Of a DNA stretch of 64,000 nt, positions 1 through 9,279 are shown one piece after another. Numbering within the stretch: the first letter of the stretch is position 1; each line of letters opens with the position of its first letter. A model generated the notes under the pieces. The model had not been told where the DNA came from. It saw only the letters and a list, made by a program, of their open reading frames with translations, and did no database searches. The DNA is taken from assembly GCA_013285465.1 (NCBI GenBank), contig CP053449.1, positions 2,132,735 through 2,196,734 of the forward strand, in the 5' to 3' direction. The position numbers and the translations under genes are program-made. This DNA is from Pseudomonadota bacterium. Its GTDB lineage: Bacteria; Pseudomonadota; Alphaproteobacteria; Micavibrionales; CSBR16-224.

Positions 1-189
1 CTGGCCCTGCGTCAGGCGTTTCAAGAGGCGCTGCAAGGCACGGAAAGTGACGACAAGAATGCGGATATCATCCCCGGCGATGTGCGCAACCCTTTCCGCG
101 CCGCCGCTGAAAAAGCCGCGCAGGATAACGGCCAGCCTTCCGTGCCGTCTCACGCCCATCTGCGGAACTATCTCGGCAAGAAAAAATGA
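1..189 (+). CDS. 3' end of an unidentified gene upstream of ftsL
   Basis: An open frame enters from the left edge and stops with TGA at 187-189, giving 62 residues. The tail is hydrophilic, rich in Ala, Glu, Asp and Lys, and ends in Gly-Lys-Lys-Lys. In many proteobacteria the gene directly before ftsL is rsmH (16S rRNA C1402 N4-methyltransferase), so that is the positional expectation. However, I do not see the Arg/Ala-rich ending usual for RsmH, so the identity stays open. A gap of about 155 bases separates it from ftsL; I see no clear terminator there. Confidence 0.55.
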   Translation: MALRQAFQEALQGTESDDKNADIIPGDVRNPFRAAAEKAAQDNGQPSVPSHAHLRNYLGKKK

Positions 190-345
190 CGCAGCCCGAA
201 ACTGCCCCCTAAAACTGTCTTGAAGACGGGACGGCATCCTTGCCGCCGCGGCTTTTTTCACCTATACTGGACTTTAAGGCAATTCTGCCGTTTCTCTTCC
301 GGTTTTCCGGTATTTCACGTTCTCTTTTTTACTGTTGTCAGACCC

Positions 346-765
346 ATGAAAGACTATATTTTTGCCATTTTCTGGTTTTGCCTCGCCGGTCTGTCCGGCG
401 CCGCGCTGTATTATACCAGCGAGCAAACCCATATCACCGCCAAAAATATCGCGGAAATACGGGCGGCAACAACGGAAACAAAGCATGATATCGCCGTATT
501 ATCGGCGGAATACTGGCGTTTAACCGCCCCTGCACGGCTCGAAGCGCTGGCGGCGCGGCTGATGCCCGATTTACAGCCGATGACCGGCGCACAGCTTCTG
601 CCGCCCCGTCCTACGGCAAAATCCGCGGCGGCAGGCAAACATCCCGTTGTTTCATCGGTCAAGGATCTGATCGACAATCTTCTTGAAACGAATGACCGTA
701 CCGGCCTGTCCGATGCGCAACAACAAAAAGCGGTTCTGGCACAAAATGCATCACATACTCCCTGA
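346..765 (+). CDS. ftsL: Cell division protein FtsL
   Basis: Small bitopic division protein, 139 residues, that forms a periplasmic complex with FtsB and FtsQ and activates septal peptidoglycan synthesis by FtsW-FtsI. The sequence shows a short cytoplasmic start, one membrane segment at about residues 4-22, then a helical stretch with the FtsL-like block LSAEYWRLTAPARLEALA near residues 50-68, and a variable polar tail. The ATG at 346 was chosen because it places the membrane segment at the N terminus; the frame is open further upstream but that extension is Arg-rich and implausible. The end overlaps the start of ftsI, as is usual in this cluster. FtsL is poorly conserved, so the call rests on topology, the block named and position. 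Confidence 0.85.
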   Translation: MKDYIFAIFWFCLAGLSGAALYYTSEQTHITAKNIAEIRAATTETKHDIAVLSAEYWRLTAPARLEALAARLMPDLQPMTGAQLLPPRPTAKSAAAGKHPVVSSVKDLIDNLLETNDRTGLSDAQQQKAVLAQNASHTP

Positions 766-2434
766 TAACAGCGGCCATATCACGCTGGACGGGCAGCGTC
801 ACGGCTTCCTGCAAAAGGCGCATCTGCGCATGGCAATGGTGACCTGTGTGCTGATGCTGGGCTTCATCGCAATTGCCTGGCGGCTGACGCATTTAAGCCT
901 GATCGGTGTTTATGCCCCCGGTACCGCAGCGGCCGGACAGATGCAAACGGCAGGCATCACGGCTTTGCGCGGCGGCATCACCGACCGTAACGGCGAACAT
1001 ATTGCCGCCACTTTGCGCATGCCCTCGCTTTACGCCGATCCGGCGCTGGTCGGCAATGCGGATATTCTGGCGCGTGACCTGTCCAAAATTCTGCCTGTAA
1101 CCGCAACGGACATAAAACATAACCTTGCGCGCGGCGGGCGTTTCGTCTGGCTGTACCGTAATCTGACCCCGAAACAACAGCAGCGGATCAATGATCTCGG
1201 TTATCCCGAGCTGGGCTTCCGCGACGAATACCGGCGCGTCTATCCGCAGGGCAATCTGCTCTCGCATCTTCTGGGCTATACCGACAGCGACGGCAACGGC
1301 ATTGCGGGACTGGAAAAACAATATAATGATTTGCTGAAAGAAGGCGATGTGCTGCGCACCACGCTGGATATCCGCGTTCAGAACATTCTAAAGCGCACAA
1401 TACAGCAATCCGTCACCCGTTTTCAGGCCATCGGCGGGGCAGGCATTATGATGGATATCAAAACCGGCGAGATTATCGCCATGGTCTCCCTGCCCGATTT
1501 CGACCCGCATAATCCCGCAGATGCGCCGGCGGAAAAACGCTTTAACCGCAATACAACCGGCGTGTTTGAAATGGGCTCGACCTTCAAGATATTCTCGATT
1601 GCCGCTGCCCTGCAAAACGGCAGCACCACAGCCGACGAAGTTTTTGACGCAACGGAGCCCCTGCGCATCGGCCGCCATGTCATTCGCGATTTCCATGCCG
1701 AAAAACGCCCGATGACGGTACGCGAGATTTTCCTGCATTCCTCAAATATCGGAACGGCGCTGATTGCGCAAAAAATGGGCTCGGAAAATCTGCAGAATTT
1801 CTTCCGCGATCTCGGTCTTTTCACCCGCGTGAATATTGATCTGCCCGAACGCGCCTTGCCGCTTGTACCCCGCCGCTGGGGCGAAGCCGCCACCGCCACC
1901 GCCTCTTACGGTCACGGTTTTGCCGTCACGCCGCTGCATCTTGCCGTCGGTGCCGCCGCCATTGTCAATAACGGGCTTTTACTGCCGCCGACGCTGACGC
2001 CAAGACCGCGGCTAAAAACAGCCGCGACAAGGATCGTCTCTGCACAGACATCCGCCGTCATGCGCAGTATGCTGGAAGATGTCACGGCAAAAGGCACAGG
2101 TAAAAACGCCGTTGCCGCAGGATACCGTGTCGGTGGAAAAACCGGAACGGCGGAAAAAGTCGTCAACGGGCGTTACAAACGCAAGGCGCTCTACTCCTCA
2201 TTTATCGGCTTTTTCCCTATGGACAACCCGCGATATGTGCTACTTGTCAGTATAGATGAACCGCAGGGACGCAAGGACAGTTTCGGCTATGCCACAGGCG
2301 GCTGGACAGCCGCCCCTGTCGTCAGACAGGTTATTACCGAAGCCGCCCCGCTATTGGGGATTGCGTCCGGGAATATGACTTACGGAGGCTTGAGAGATTA
2401 TGTCGCTGCCATCAGCCAGACAAACACAGACTGA
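746..2434 (+). CDS. ftsI: Septal peptidoglycan transpeptidase FtsI (PBP3)
   Basis: Class B penicillin-binding protein that cross-links septal peptidoglycan as the partner of FtsW. It has a cytoplasmic start, one membrane anchor at about residues 29-50, a PBP dimerisation domain (N-terminal half) and a transpeptidase domain. All three active-site motifs are visible: S-T-F-K with nucleophile Ser278, S-S-N at 332-334 and K-T-G at 465-467. About 562 residues, normal for the family. I start it at ATG 746, which overlaps ftsL by 20 bases; an in-frame ATG at 683 would add 21 residues with no homology-like character. Neither has a strong ribosome site. The end overlaps murE by 35 bases, so ftsL-ftsI-murE are probably one transcript with translational coupling. 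Confidence 0.95.
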   Translation: MHHILPDNSGHITLDGQRHGFLQKAHLRMAMVTCVLMLGFIAIAWRLTHLSLIGVYAPGTAAAGQMQTAGITALRGGITDRNGEHIAATLRMPSLYADPALVGNADILARDLSKILPVTATDIKHNLARGGRFVWLYRNLTPKQQQRINDLGYPELGFRDEYRRVYPQGNLLSHLLGYTDSDGNGIAGLEKQYNDLLKEGDVLRTTLDIRVQNILKRTIQQSVTRFQAIGGAGIMMDIKTGEIIAMVSLPDFDPHNPADAPAEKRFNRNTTGVFEMGSTFKIFSIAAALQNGSTTADEVFDATEPLRIGRHVIRDFHAEKRPMTVREIFLHSSNIGTALIAQKMGSENLQNFFRDLGLFTRVNIDLPERALPLVPRRWGEAATATASYGHGFAVTPLHLAVGAAAIVNNGLLLPPTLTPRPRLKTAATRIVSAQTSAVMRSMLEDVTAKGTGKNAVAAGYRVGGKTGTAEKVVNGRYKRKALYSSFIGFFPMDNPRYVLLVSIDEPQGRKDSFGYATGGWTAAPVVRQVITEAAPLLGIASGNMTYGGLRDYVAAISQTNTD

Positions 2435-3905
2435 AAACACCCTGCATGACCTTGCCGCCGCCCTGCCCGCCGGCATGATTGATACAAGCGGTGCGCCGGT
2501 GAATATGCGTGTTTCCGGCCTGACGCTCGACTCCCGCAAGGTGGAAACAGGCTTTCTCTTTGCCGCCTTAAAAGGCGATAAGCTGGACGGACATGCCTTT
2601 ATTCCGCAAGCCGTCAAAAGCGGTGCCATCTGCGTCTTGATCGGCACAAAAGATCCCGCCCCGCAGAATGTCGCCGTGCTGCGGGCCGAAAATCCGCGCC
2701 GTGCTTTTTCACTGCTGGTCGCCGCTTTCTACAAAACCCAGCCGGAAATCATCACCGCCGTCACCGGAACAAACGGCAAAACCTCGACCGTGCAGTTTTG
2801 CCGCCAGATATGGGAACGGCTTGATTTAAACGCTGCCTGTCTCGGCACGCTGGGCGTCACCGCCCCCGCACTCGGCATGACGGAAGACGGCAGCATCACC
2901 ACCCCCGATCCCGAAAGCCTGCACCGGACACTGGCCGCACTTGCCGCAAAGAATTGCAACCATCTTGCGATGGAAGCCTCCAGCCACGGGCTGGATCAAT
3001 ACCGTCTGGACGGCGTCCGTGTGACCGCCGCAGGTTTCACCAATCTGACGCATGACCATCTGGATTATCACAAAACGCTGGAAAACTACCTCGCCGCCAA
3101 AATGCGGCTCTTTACCGATCTGCTGCCGCCCGGCGGCACGGCGGTTTTAAATATGGATGATCCCGTTTATGAACAGCTGGCCGCAGCCTGTGCGGATAAA
3201 AAAATCGTGACCTACAGCCTGAAAAACCCGGAAGCCGATTTCGCCGTCACACGGCGCATGCCCAAATCCGACGGGCAGGATATTACGCTGAACGTCTCCG
3301 GACGGGATTATGAGCTGTTTTTTCCGCGGGTCGGCGCTTTCCAGCTTTATAACGCGCTTTGCGCCGCCGCATTGGTCATGGCCGAAGCGGATTGCCCGCC
3401 CGCGCAGGTTATTCTGTCGCTGGAACATCTCGCCCCCGTGCGCGGACGCATGGAATATGTCGGCTCTCCCGCAGGCATCAATGCCGGAATTTATGTTGAT
3501 TACGCCCATACGCCCGATGCGCTGGAAAATGTGCTGACGGCGCTGCGCCCGCATACGCAAAGTCGCCTTTACGCACTGATTGGCTGCGGCGGTGATCGTG
3601 ACCGCAGTAAGCGGCCTATTATGGGTGAAACGGCCGCAAAATTCGCCGATCATGTCATTGTCACAGATGATAATCCGCGCAGCGAAGAACCTGCCGCCAT
3701 CCGCGTCGAAGTCATGACCGGCTGCCCCGATGCCGAAAATATCGGTGACCGCAAAGAAGCGATTTTTCATGCCGTGTCCCTGCTAAAAGACGGTGATGTG
3801 CTGGTTGTCAGCGGCAAAGGCCATGAACAGGGGCAGAAAATCGGCGATGACATCATCCCCTTTGATGATGCGGAAACAGTGCGTGCCGCCATTGCCGCCT
3901 CTTGA
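2400..3905 (+). CDS. murE: UDP-MurNAc-tripeptide ligase MurE (meso-DAP type)
   Basis: Cytoplasmic ATP-dependent ligase adding the third amino acid to UDP-MurNAc-L-Ala-D-Glu. Mur ligase domains run in order: N-terminal UDP-binding domain, central ATPase domain with T-G-T-N-G-K-T at 122-128, and C-terminal ligase domain. The D-N-P-R signature at 424-427 is the motif that selects meso-diaminopimelate in Gram-negative MurE, so DAP-type wall is expected. 501 residues is normal. A GGAGG ribosome site at 2384-2388 precedes the start inside the end of ftsI. The expected next gene murF is absent; ybgC follows, so the division/wall cluster ends or is split here. Confidence 0.96.
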   Translation: MSLPSARQTQTENTLHDLAAALPAGMIDTSGAPVNMRVSGLTLDSRKVETGFLFAALKGDKLDGHAFIPQAVKSGAICVLIGTKDPAPQNVAVLRAENPRRAFSLLVAAFYKTQPEIITAVTGTNGKTSTVQFCRQIWERLDLNAACLGTLGVTAPALGMTEDGSITTPDPESLHRTLAALAAKNCNHLAMEASSHGLDQYRLDGVRVTAAGFTNLTHDHLDYHKTLENYLAAKMRLFTDLLPPGGTAVLNMDDPVYEQLAAACADKKIVTYSLKNPEADFAVTRRMPKSDGQDITLNVSGRDYELFFPRVGAFQLYNALCAAALVMAEADCPPAQVILSLEHLAPVRGRMEYVGSPAGINAGIYVDYAHTPDALENVLTALRPHTQSRLYALIGCGGDRDRSKRPIMGETAAKFADHVIVTDDNPRSEEPAAIRVEVMTGCPDAENIGDRKEAIFHAVSLLKDGDVLVVSGKGHEQGQKIGDDIIPFDDAETVRAAIAAS

Positions 3906-3960
3906 GTTCCGCCGCAAAAACAGCCATATTAGCCGCCCAAACATAAGGATCACAAACAAT

Positions 3961-4365
3961 ATGACGGAACATCAATTTTCCTTGCGCGTTTATTATGCCG
4001 ACACAGATGCGGGTGGCGTTGTTTATCATGCCGGCTATCTGCGCTTTGCCGAACAGGCGCGCACGGAAATGCTGCGCGATGCGGGGTTTGAACATGCCGC
4101 CCTGTTGAAAGAAACCGGCATTGCCTTTGCCGTCCGTCATCTTGAAATTGATTACCGCCGCCCCGCCGTGCTGGATGACCAATTGACAATCGTCACAAAA
4201 CTGACCCATCTGGGTAATGCCCGCATGGATATGCAGCAGACGTTTTTTAAAGACGGGGACGCGATTGTCACAATTCATCTGACCCTTGTCTGTATGAATG
4301 TGCACACGCAGAAAGCCGCGCGTTTGCCCGAAGAATGTCGTGCAGTCTTTGAAAAAATGATGTAG
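3961..4365 (+). CDS. ybgC: YbgC-type acyl-CoA thioesterase
   Basis: Hot-dog-fold thioesterase of 134 residues, encoded directly before tolQ as in most proteobacterial tol-pal operons. The N terminus carries the family motif D-x-D-x-x-G-x-V-Y-H (residues 14-23), containing the catalytic Asp region, followed by the Y-L-R-F-x-E-x-A-R helix. In other bacteria YbgC hydrolyses short or long acyl-CoA or acyl-ACP and associates with phospholipid enzymes; the substrate here is unknown. The ATG at 3961 is preceded by AAGGA about 12 bases upstream. The frame is open back to 3793 but that part overlaps murE and has no homology. Confidence 0.92.
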   Translation: MTEHQFSLRVYYADTDAGGVVYHAGYLRFAEQARTEMLRDAGFEHAALLKETGIAFAVRHLEIDYRRPAVLDDQLTIVTKLTHLGNARMDMQQTFFKDGDAIVTIHLTLVCMNVHTQKAARLPEECRAVFEKMM

Positions 4366-4402
4366 ATTTTTCTAAGATAAAAGACGAGTAAAGGAGAAGA
4401 AT

Positions 4403-5170
4403 ATGGCCGATGCAGCCTCTGATGCCGTCAGCCGCGCCGTAGATAGCGCCAAACTTGCCGGAACCGCCTTGCAGCACGATATGTCGATGTGGGGGCTCTT
4501 CATGCAGGCCGATATCGTTGTGAAATCGGTGATGCTGATGCTGGTGCTGGCCTCGATCTGGAGCTGGGCGATTATTCTGGATAAATGGGCCAGTTTCAAA
4601 AGCCTGAATGCCAAGGCCAATAAATTTGAATCCTCCTTCTGGTCGGGCGAACCTTTGGAACAGCTGTATAAACGCATCCACGGCCATGCCGCCGACCCGA
4701 TGGCACGCACCTTCTGCGCCGCCATGAATGAATGGACACTGTCCTCCGATAATGCCCGCACAGGGGCACTCAGCGCCAGTCTGCAGCAGCGGATCGACCG
4801 TTCCATGGCGACCTCGATCAACCGCGAGGTCAATTACCTTGAACGCTATATGACCTTTCTGGCAACCGTCGGCTCCACCGCTCCTTTCGTCGGATTATTC
4901 GGCACGGTCTGGGGCATCATGAACAGCTTTTCCGCCATCGCCGGATCACAGAATACCAGCCTTGCCGTTGTTGCCCCCGGTATTGCCGAGGCTCTTTTTG
5001 CAACGGCACTTGGCCTGATCGCCGCCATTCCCGCCGTGGTCGCCTATAATAAATTTTCAACAGATCTTAGCCGTTACGCCGACAAGCTGGATGCATTTTC
5101 ATCCGAATTCAGCTCTATTTTAAGCCGCCATCTGGAACAGCAGGAGGCGCGGACGAAAAAAGCCGCCTGA
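4403..5170 (+). CDS. tolQ: Tol-Pal system proton-channel subunit TolQ
   Basis: Inner-membrane protein of 255 residues that with TolR forms the proton-driven motor of the Tol-Pal system, which constricts the outer membrane during division. Three membrane segments are visible: about 38-60, 148-172 and 185-208. The central and C-terminal MotA/TolQ/ExbB region includes the FVGLFGTVWGIMNSF block typical of the family. AGGAG lies a few bases before the start. ExbB is the main alternative; the ybgC neighbour favours TolQ. Unusually, tolR, tolA, tolB and pal do not follow; a DotI/IcmL-like gene does. Confidence 0.92.
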   Translation: MADAASDAVSRAVDSAKLAGTALQHDMSMWGLFMQADIVVKSVMLMLVLASIWSWAIILDKWASFKSLNAKANKFESSFWSGEPLEQLYKRIHGHAADPMARTFCAAMNEWTLSSDNARTGALSASLQQRIDRSMATSINREVNYLERYMTFLATVGSTAPFVGLFGTVWGIMNSFSAIAGSQNTSLAVVAPGIAEALFATALGLIAAIPAVVAYNKFSTDLSRYADKLDAFSSEFSSILSRHLEQQEARTKKAA

Positions 5171-5217
5171 AAGAAACAGGCAGCGCAATTCACCAGAAAT
5201 TTGCAGGATATGACACA

Positions 5218-5823
5218 ATGACATTTTTAAAAACAAGTCTTTTCGCTCTACTGGCCTGTTGCGTCTTTTTCACGCAACCCGCAAATGCCCAAAACCCCTA
5301 TGCCGATAAAATCGTTGCACCGAATATGAAACGCGACTTAACCGGAAAATCACTCGCGCAAGGTCTGCTGGACGATAATTTCATCAAAGGCTGGGCGTCA
5401 TTCGCTGTCACGATGACCTATAATTTCGGCTATAACAATTATCAGCAACAGCTCGAGGCAAGCGCCAAACATTTCACACCGGAAGGCTGGAAGAATTTTC
5501 TGGCGGCATTGGATGAAGCAAAAATCCTTGAATTCGTGATTAAAAACAAACAATTCGTCGCAACCATGCTGATCGGAGAACCGATTATTACGCATCAAGG
5601 CGTCAATAATGAAAACGGGCTTTACACATGGGAAGTCACCCTGCCTGTGGAAACCGTCTATTCCAACCGCATTGATCTGCAAAAAATGAATCTGGATATC
5701 ACCCTGATCATCGTACGCACCGCCGATAAAGGCAATGAATCCGGTATCGGTATTCAGCAATGGATTGCCGCTGTCGCACCGGAAGTCGGCCCTAGCGCCC
5801 CTGCCCCTGACGCAGCGCACTGA
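5218..5823 (+). CDS. DotI/IcmL-like secreted protein
   Basis: Protein of 201 residues with a clear signal peptide (residues 1-25, cleavage after A-N-A) and no further membrane segment. The mature part resembles the periplasmic domain of DotI/IcmL (TraM) from type IVB secretion systems: a WA.....YNFGYNNY start near residues 60-77, an F-T-x-x-G-W segment, then Y-x-W-x-V-x-L-P and a late I-I-V-R strand followed by the G-I-x-Q block. True DotI keeps an N-terminal inner-membrane anchor; here it is a cleavable-looking signal, so a role in a complete secretion machine is not shown. No other dot/icm gene is in the window. The 3' end overlaps the 3' end of mutS by 32 bases. Confidence 0.7.
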   Translation: MTFLKTSLFALLACCVFFTQPANAQNPYADKIVAPNMKRDLTGKSLAQGLLDDNFIKGWASFAVTMTYNFGYNNYQQQLEASAKHFTPEGWKNFLAALDEAKILEFVIKNKQFVATMLIGEPIITHQGVNNENGLYTWEVTLPVETVYSNRIDLQKMNLDITLIIVRTADKGNESGIGIQQWIAAVAPEVGPSAPAPDAAH

Positions 5824-8524
5824 TTTTATAAAGGATGTCCAGCGCGGCGCGCGGCGTCAGCTCGTCCGGCTTGATCCCGTCAATCACATCCAGCAATGCC
5901 GCAAGCTCCGGATCCGTTTCCACCGCCGATTCCGCAACAGGATCAGCAGGAGTGAAAATCGGCAGATGTTCGGCAATATGATCCAGAATACCCGCCTGTT
6001 CCCCGCTTTCCAAAACGCGTAAAACATCCTCGGCACGTTTCACCACATCCGCAGGCAGCCCCGCCAACTTGCCGACATGAATGCCGTAAGAACGGTCAGC
6101 CGCCCCGGCAATAACCTCATGCAGAAAGACGATTTTATCCTGCCATTCCTTCACCCGCACCGTGCGGCAGGACATTTTTTCAAGCTTTTCCTGCAATCCC
6201 GTCAATTCGTGATAATGGGTTGCAAACAGCGTGCGGCATTTTTTGACATCATGCAGATATTCCATCACCGCCCAGGCAATCGACAAACCGTCAAAGGTGG
6301 ATGTGCCGCGGCCGATTTCATCCAGAATCACGAATGACCGTTCCGTGGCCTGATTGAGAATACCCGCCGTTTCCACCATTTCCACCATAAAGGTCGACCG
6401 CCCGCGCGCCAGATCATCCGACGCACCGACACGGCTGAAAATACGGTCAACAACGCCGATTTTCGCCTGTTCCGCCGGAACATAGGCGCCCATCTGCGCC
6501 ATCAGGACAATCAGGGCGTTTTGCCGCAAAAAGGTCGATTTCCCCGCCATATTCGGCCCTGTCAAAAGCCAGATTTTATCCGCATCCGTCAGCGCGCAAT
6601 CATTGGCGACAAAGCCGCCGTCTTCCGCTCTGCTTGTGCTGTTTTCCACCACCGGATGGCGGCCTTTCGTAATAGTAAAACCGCTCCCCATATCCACAAC
6701 AGGGCGCGTATAATGTCTTTCCTCCGCCAATTGCGCATGCGCCGCCGCCACATCCAGCTTTGCCATTGTCACAGCCAGTGTGGCAATACCTTCCGCCTGT
6801 GACAGCACATCGGCAACCAGCGCCGCGAATAATTCCAGTTCCAGCGCCAGTGCTTTATCCGCTGCCTCCATAATTTTCTGTTCCAGCCCCGTCAAATCCG
6901 CCGTTGTGAAACGCACACTATTCGCCAGCGTCTGGCGGTGAACAAAGGGGCCGTCATTCTTCAACAGCTTATCGGCATGGGCAGGCGGAATTTCAACGAA
7001 ATAGCCCATGACATTATTGTGTTTGATCTTCAGCGCATTGATGCCCGTCTGTTTCGCATAGGCAGCTTGCAACTCCGCAACCAGCTGACGGCTATCATCT
7101 TTCAGCATACGGTATTCATCCAGCTGCGGCGAGAATCCCGGCGCGATAAAACCGCCGTCACGGCTATGGGCGGGCAAATCCGTCATCAAAGCGCGGCCCA
7201 GTTTTTCCGTCAGCGGATGAAAACTTCCCCATGGCTTCATCACTTTTAAAATATCCTGCAAGCGGCGCGGCATATCCTGCGCAAACAAGTCCTTATCCTC
7301 GCGCCCTTTGGTGGCGGCCAGCAGGATATTCTGCAGCACGCCCGCGCGGTTTAAACTGTGCCAGATTGCGGCCAGATCGCGCGGGCTGCCGCGCCCGACG
7401 CTCAGCCGTGCCAGCGCACGTTCCATATCGGGACAATGTTTCAAGACAGACCGCAATTCCTCCCGCGCGCCGCTCTGCGCCGCAAAAAACGCCACCAGTT
7501 CCAGACGTTCATTGATTTTCACGGGGTCGGTCAAAGGCATCGATAAATGCGCCGTCAGCAAACGCCCGCCACCGCCTGTCACGGTGCGGTCAATCGCGTC
7601 CAGCAGACTGCCTGCACGTTCGCCCTGCATATTACGCACCAGTTCCAGATTGCGCCGCGTTGCCGCATCAATCTCCATAAAGCTGCCCAAGGATAATTGT
7701 TTCGGCGGCGCGATACGCGGCAAATTGCCTTTCTGGGTCAGTTCCGCATAATCGACCAGCGCCCCTGCCGCGGCAATTTCCGCACGGCAAAAACCGCCAA
7801 AGCTTTCCAGCGTTGCCACCCCGAATAAATTCTGCAGCCGTTTCAGCGCGTTTTCGGAATTAAAGCGGCTGTTGGGCTGGATGGTCAGACGCGTTTTGTA
7901 ATCCGCCCATAAATCATAAAATTCCTCATCCTGCGCCAGCGCATCAGGGATCAGGATTTCTCCGGCGGCAAGACGTTCCAGCGCAGCAGCAAGACTGCCG
8001 CTTTCGGCGGGCTGCATCATAAATTCACCCGTTGATAAATCCAGCCATGACAGACCCAGAGTCTTGCCCGTCCGCGCCAAAGCGCAGAGATAATTATTGC
8101 GGTCACGATCCAGCAGATTATCTTCGGTCAATGTGCCTTGCGTCACAACGCGCACAACCTCGCGCCGCACCAGTGCCTTATAACCGCCGCGTTTTTTCGC
8201 CTCATCCGGCGTTTCCGTTTGTTCGCAAATGGCCACCTTATGCCCCTTGCGGATCAGCCGCTCCAGATAGGCTTCATGGCTGTGCCAGGGAACGCCGCAC
8301 ATCGGAATATCATCGCCGCCCGAAGAACCGCGTTTGGTCAGCGTAATATCCAGCGCAGCAGAGGCCGTAACGGCATCATCAAAGAACATCTCGTAAAAAT
8401 CGCCCATGCGGTAAAACAGCAGGCAATCGGGATATTGCTGCTTTATTTCCGTATATTGCGCCATCATCGGCGTCAGACCGGCGCTATCGGGCGCCGTTTT
8501 TTGCTTCTGTTTGGATTTCGTCAT
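5792..8524 (-). CDS. mutS: DNA mismatch repair protein MutS
   Basis: Mismatch-recognition ATPase of about 910 residues that starts methyl-independent or -directed mismatch repair with MutL. The N-terminal mismatch-binding domain shows the F-Y-E motif within YRMGDFYEMF. The C-terminal ATPase carries the Walker A box TGPNMAGKSTF, the Walker B region with LDEIGRGTSTFDG, and the ATHYHEL motif. The start at 8524 (Met-Thr-Lys-Ser) was preferred over an upstream in-frame ATG at 8548 because family members begin close to this point; neither has a good ribosome site. It is convergent with the DotI/IcmL-like gene and overlaps its end. Confidence 0.96.
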   Translation of the reverse strand: MTKSKQKQKTAPDSAGLTPMMAQYTEIKQQYPDCLLFYRMGDFYEMFFDDAVTASAALDITLTKRGSSGGDDIPMCGVPWHSHEAYLERLIRKGHKVAICEQTETPDEAKKRGGYKALVRREVVRVVTQGTLTEDNLLDRDRNNYLCALARTGKTLGLSWLDLSTGEFMMQPAESGSLAAALERLAAGEILIPDALAQDEEFYDLWADYKTRLTIQPNSRFNSENALKRLQNLFGVATLESFGGFCRAEIAAAGALVDYAELTQKGNLPRIAPPKQLSLGSFMEIDAATRRNLELVRNMQGERAGSLLDAIDRTVTGGGGRLLTAHLSMPLTDPVKINERLELVAFFAAQSGAREELRSVLKHCPDMERALARLSVGRGSPRDLAAIWHSLNRAGVLQNILLAATKGREDKDLFAQDMPRRLQDILKVMKPWGSFHPLTEKLGRALMTDLPAHSRDGGFIAPGFSPQLDEYRMLKDDSRQLVAELQAAYAKQTGINALKIKHNNVMGYFVEIPPAHADKLLKNDGPFVHRQTLANSVRFTTADLTGLEQKIMEAADKALALELELFAALVADVLSQAEGIATLAVTMAKLDVAAAHAQLAEERHYTRPVVDMGSGFTITKGRHPVVENSTSRAEDGGFVANDCALTDADKIWLLTGPNMAGKSTFLRQNALIVLMAQMGAYVPAEQAKIGVVDRIFSRVGASDDLARGRSTFMVEMVETAGILNQATERSFVILDEIGRGTSTFDGLSIAWAVMEYLHDVKKCRTLFATHYHELTGLQEKLEKMSCRTVRVKEWQDKIVFLHEVIAGAADRSYGIHVGKLAGLPADVVKRAEDVLRVLESGEQAGILDHIAEHLPIFTPADPVAESAVETDPELAALLDVIDGIKPDELTPRAALDILYKISALRQGQGR

Positions 8525-8582
8525 AATGCGGAAATGATACGGCAGCACGTCTTATGATGCAAGAGGAGATCAGGCGGAAAGC

Positions 8583-9212
8583 CTAGCTTTTATGCGCAAG
8601 AATGGCATCCATGCAATAGGCGGTTTTTTCAGATGTTTGCACGGCAGAGGGAAGAAATTGCATGCCGTCCGCATCCGCTCCGACATGCCAGTCCGGCACA
8701 TCCAGCTGGCGCAGCGCATAATAGGCAACCTTGCGGTGATGCGACAATCCTTCATCAGACATCTGCATCTCGCGATAACCGCTTTTGTCATTCTCGTAGA
8801 AATAAACATCCAGCACACAGCTGGGCGCACGGTATTGCCAGATTTCCGCAGGCGCCTCGCTGCGTTTCATCGCAGGCGTTCCCAGCAGATAGCTGACCTG
8901 CATTTCGGTCATATGCATCAATGCTTCGGGATTGCGGGTCATATAGCGGCGGGCGGTATGCACATAGCCTTTTGCGGGGCTGTAGCGGTAACCCGCATCT
9001 GCCGGCGGCAACAATGTCACGGCTTCAGGCCCGTTTCCGGCCAAGTCTGAGGTTTTGCAACTGCCCACCAGAAACAGTGACAGCAGAACCGCTGCCAGCA
9101 TCATTTTCAAGACGCCGGCGGGCAGCGCCGGATAAGTCCGGCGGCGCAGTTTTTGCGCAATCATCTGTTGGATCAGTTTCCGCATCGCTGTTGCTGTATT
9201 TTGTTTTGTCAT
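8583..9212 (-). CDS. BamE/SmpA-like putative lipoprotein
   Basis: Protein of 209 residues. A polar Lys/Arg-rich start is followed by a hydrophobic segment ending in a possible lipobox (V-G-S-C, near residue 52), which suggests lipidation and anchoring in a membrane. The region L-L-G-T-P followed by I-W-Q-Y and L-D-V-Y-F-Y resembles the BamE/SmpA/OmlA fold, used in beta-barrel assembly. Similarity is by pattern only. The cytoplasmic leader before the lipobox is unusually long. The ATG at 9212 was chosen over upstream in-frame starts that give an Arg/Lys/Pro-rich low-complexity extension. No BAM genes lie nearby. Confidence 0.6.
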   Translation of the reverse strand: MTKQNTATAMRKLIQQMIAQKLRRRTYPALPAGVLKMMLAAVLLSLFLVGSCKTSDLAGNGPEAVTLLPPADAGYRYSPAKGYVHTARRYMTRNPEALMHMTEMQVSYLLGTPAMKRSEAPAEIWQYRAPSCVLDVYFYENDKSGYREMQMSDEGLSHHRKVAYYALRQLDVPDWHVGADADGMQFLPSAVQTSEKTAYCMDAILAHKS

Positions 9213-9279
9213 TGTCAAAGGCGGTTTTTTGGGGCGGGTTTTTGGGGCGGGATTTTTGCGCCCGCGCCTTATTGATCCG

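Noticed and set aside
683-745. Extended N terminus of FtsI from ATG 683
   Set aside because: The added residues are basic and unlike FtsI proteins, and the ATG at 746 keeps the normal distance to the membrane anchor.
9213-9279. Tandem TTTTTGGGGCGGG repeat between the BamE-like and bactofilin genes, considered as a regulatory element
   Set aside because: Only two short units, not resembling any known operator; treated as simple sequence.
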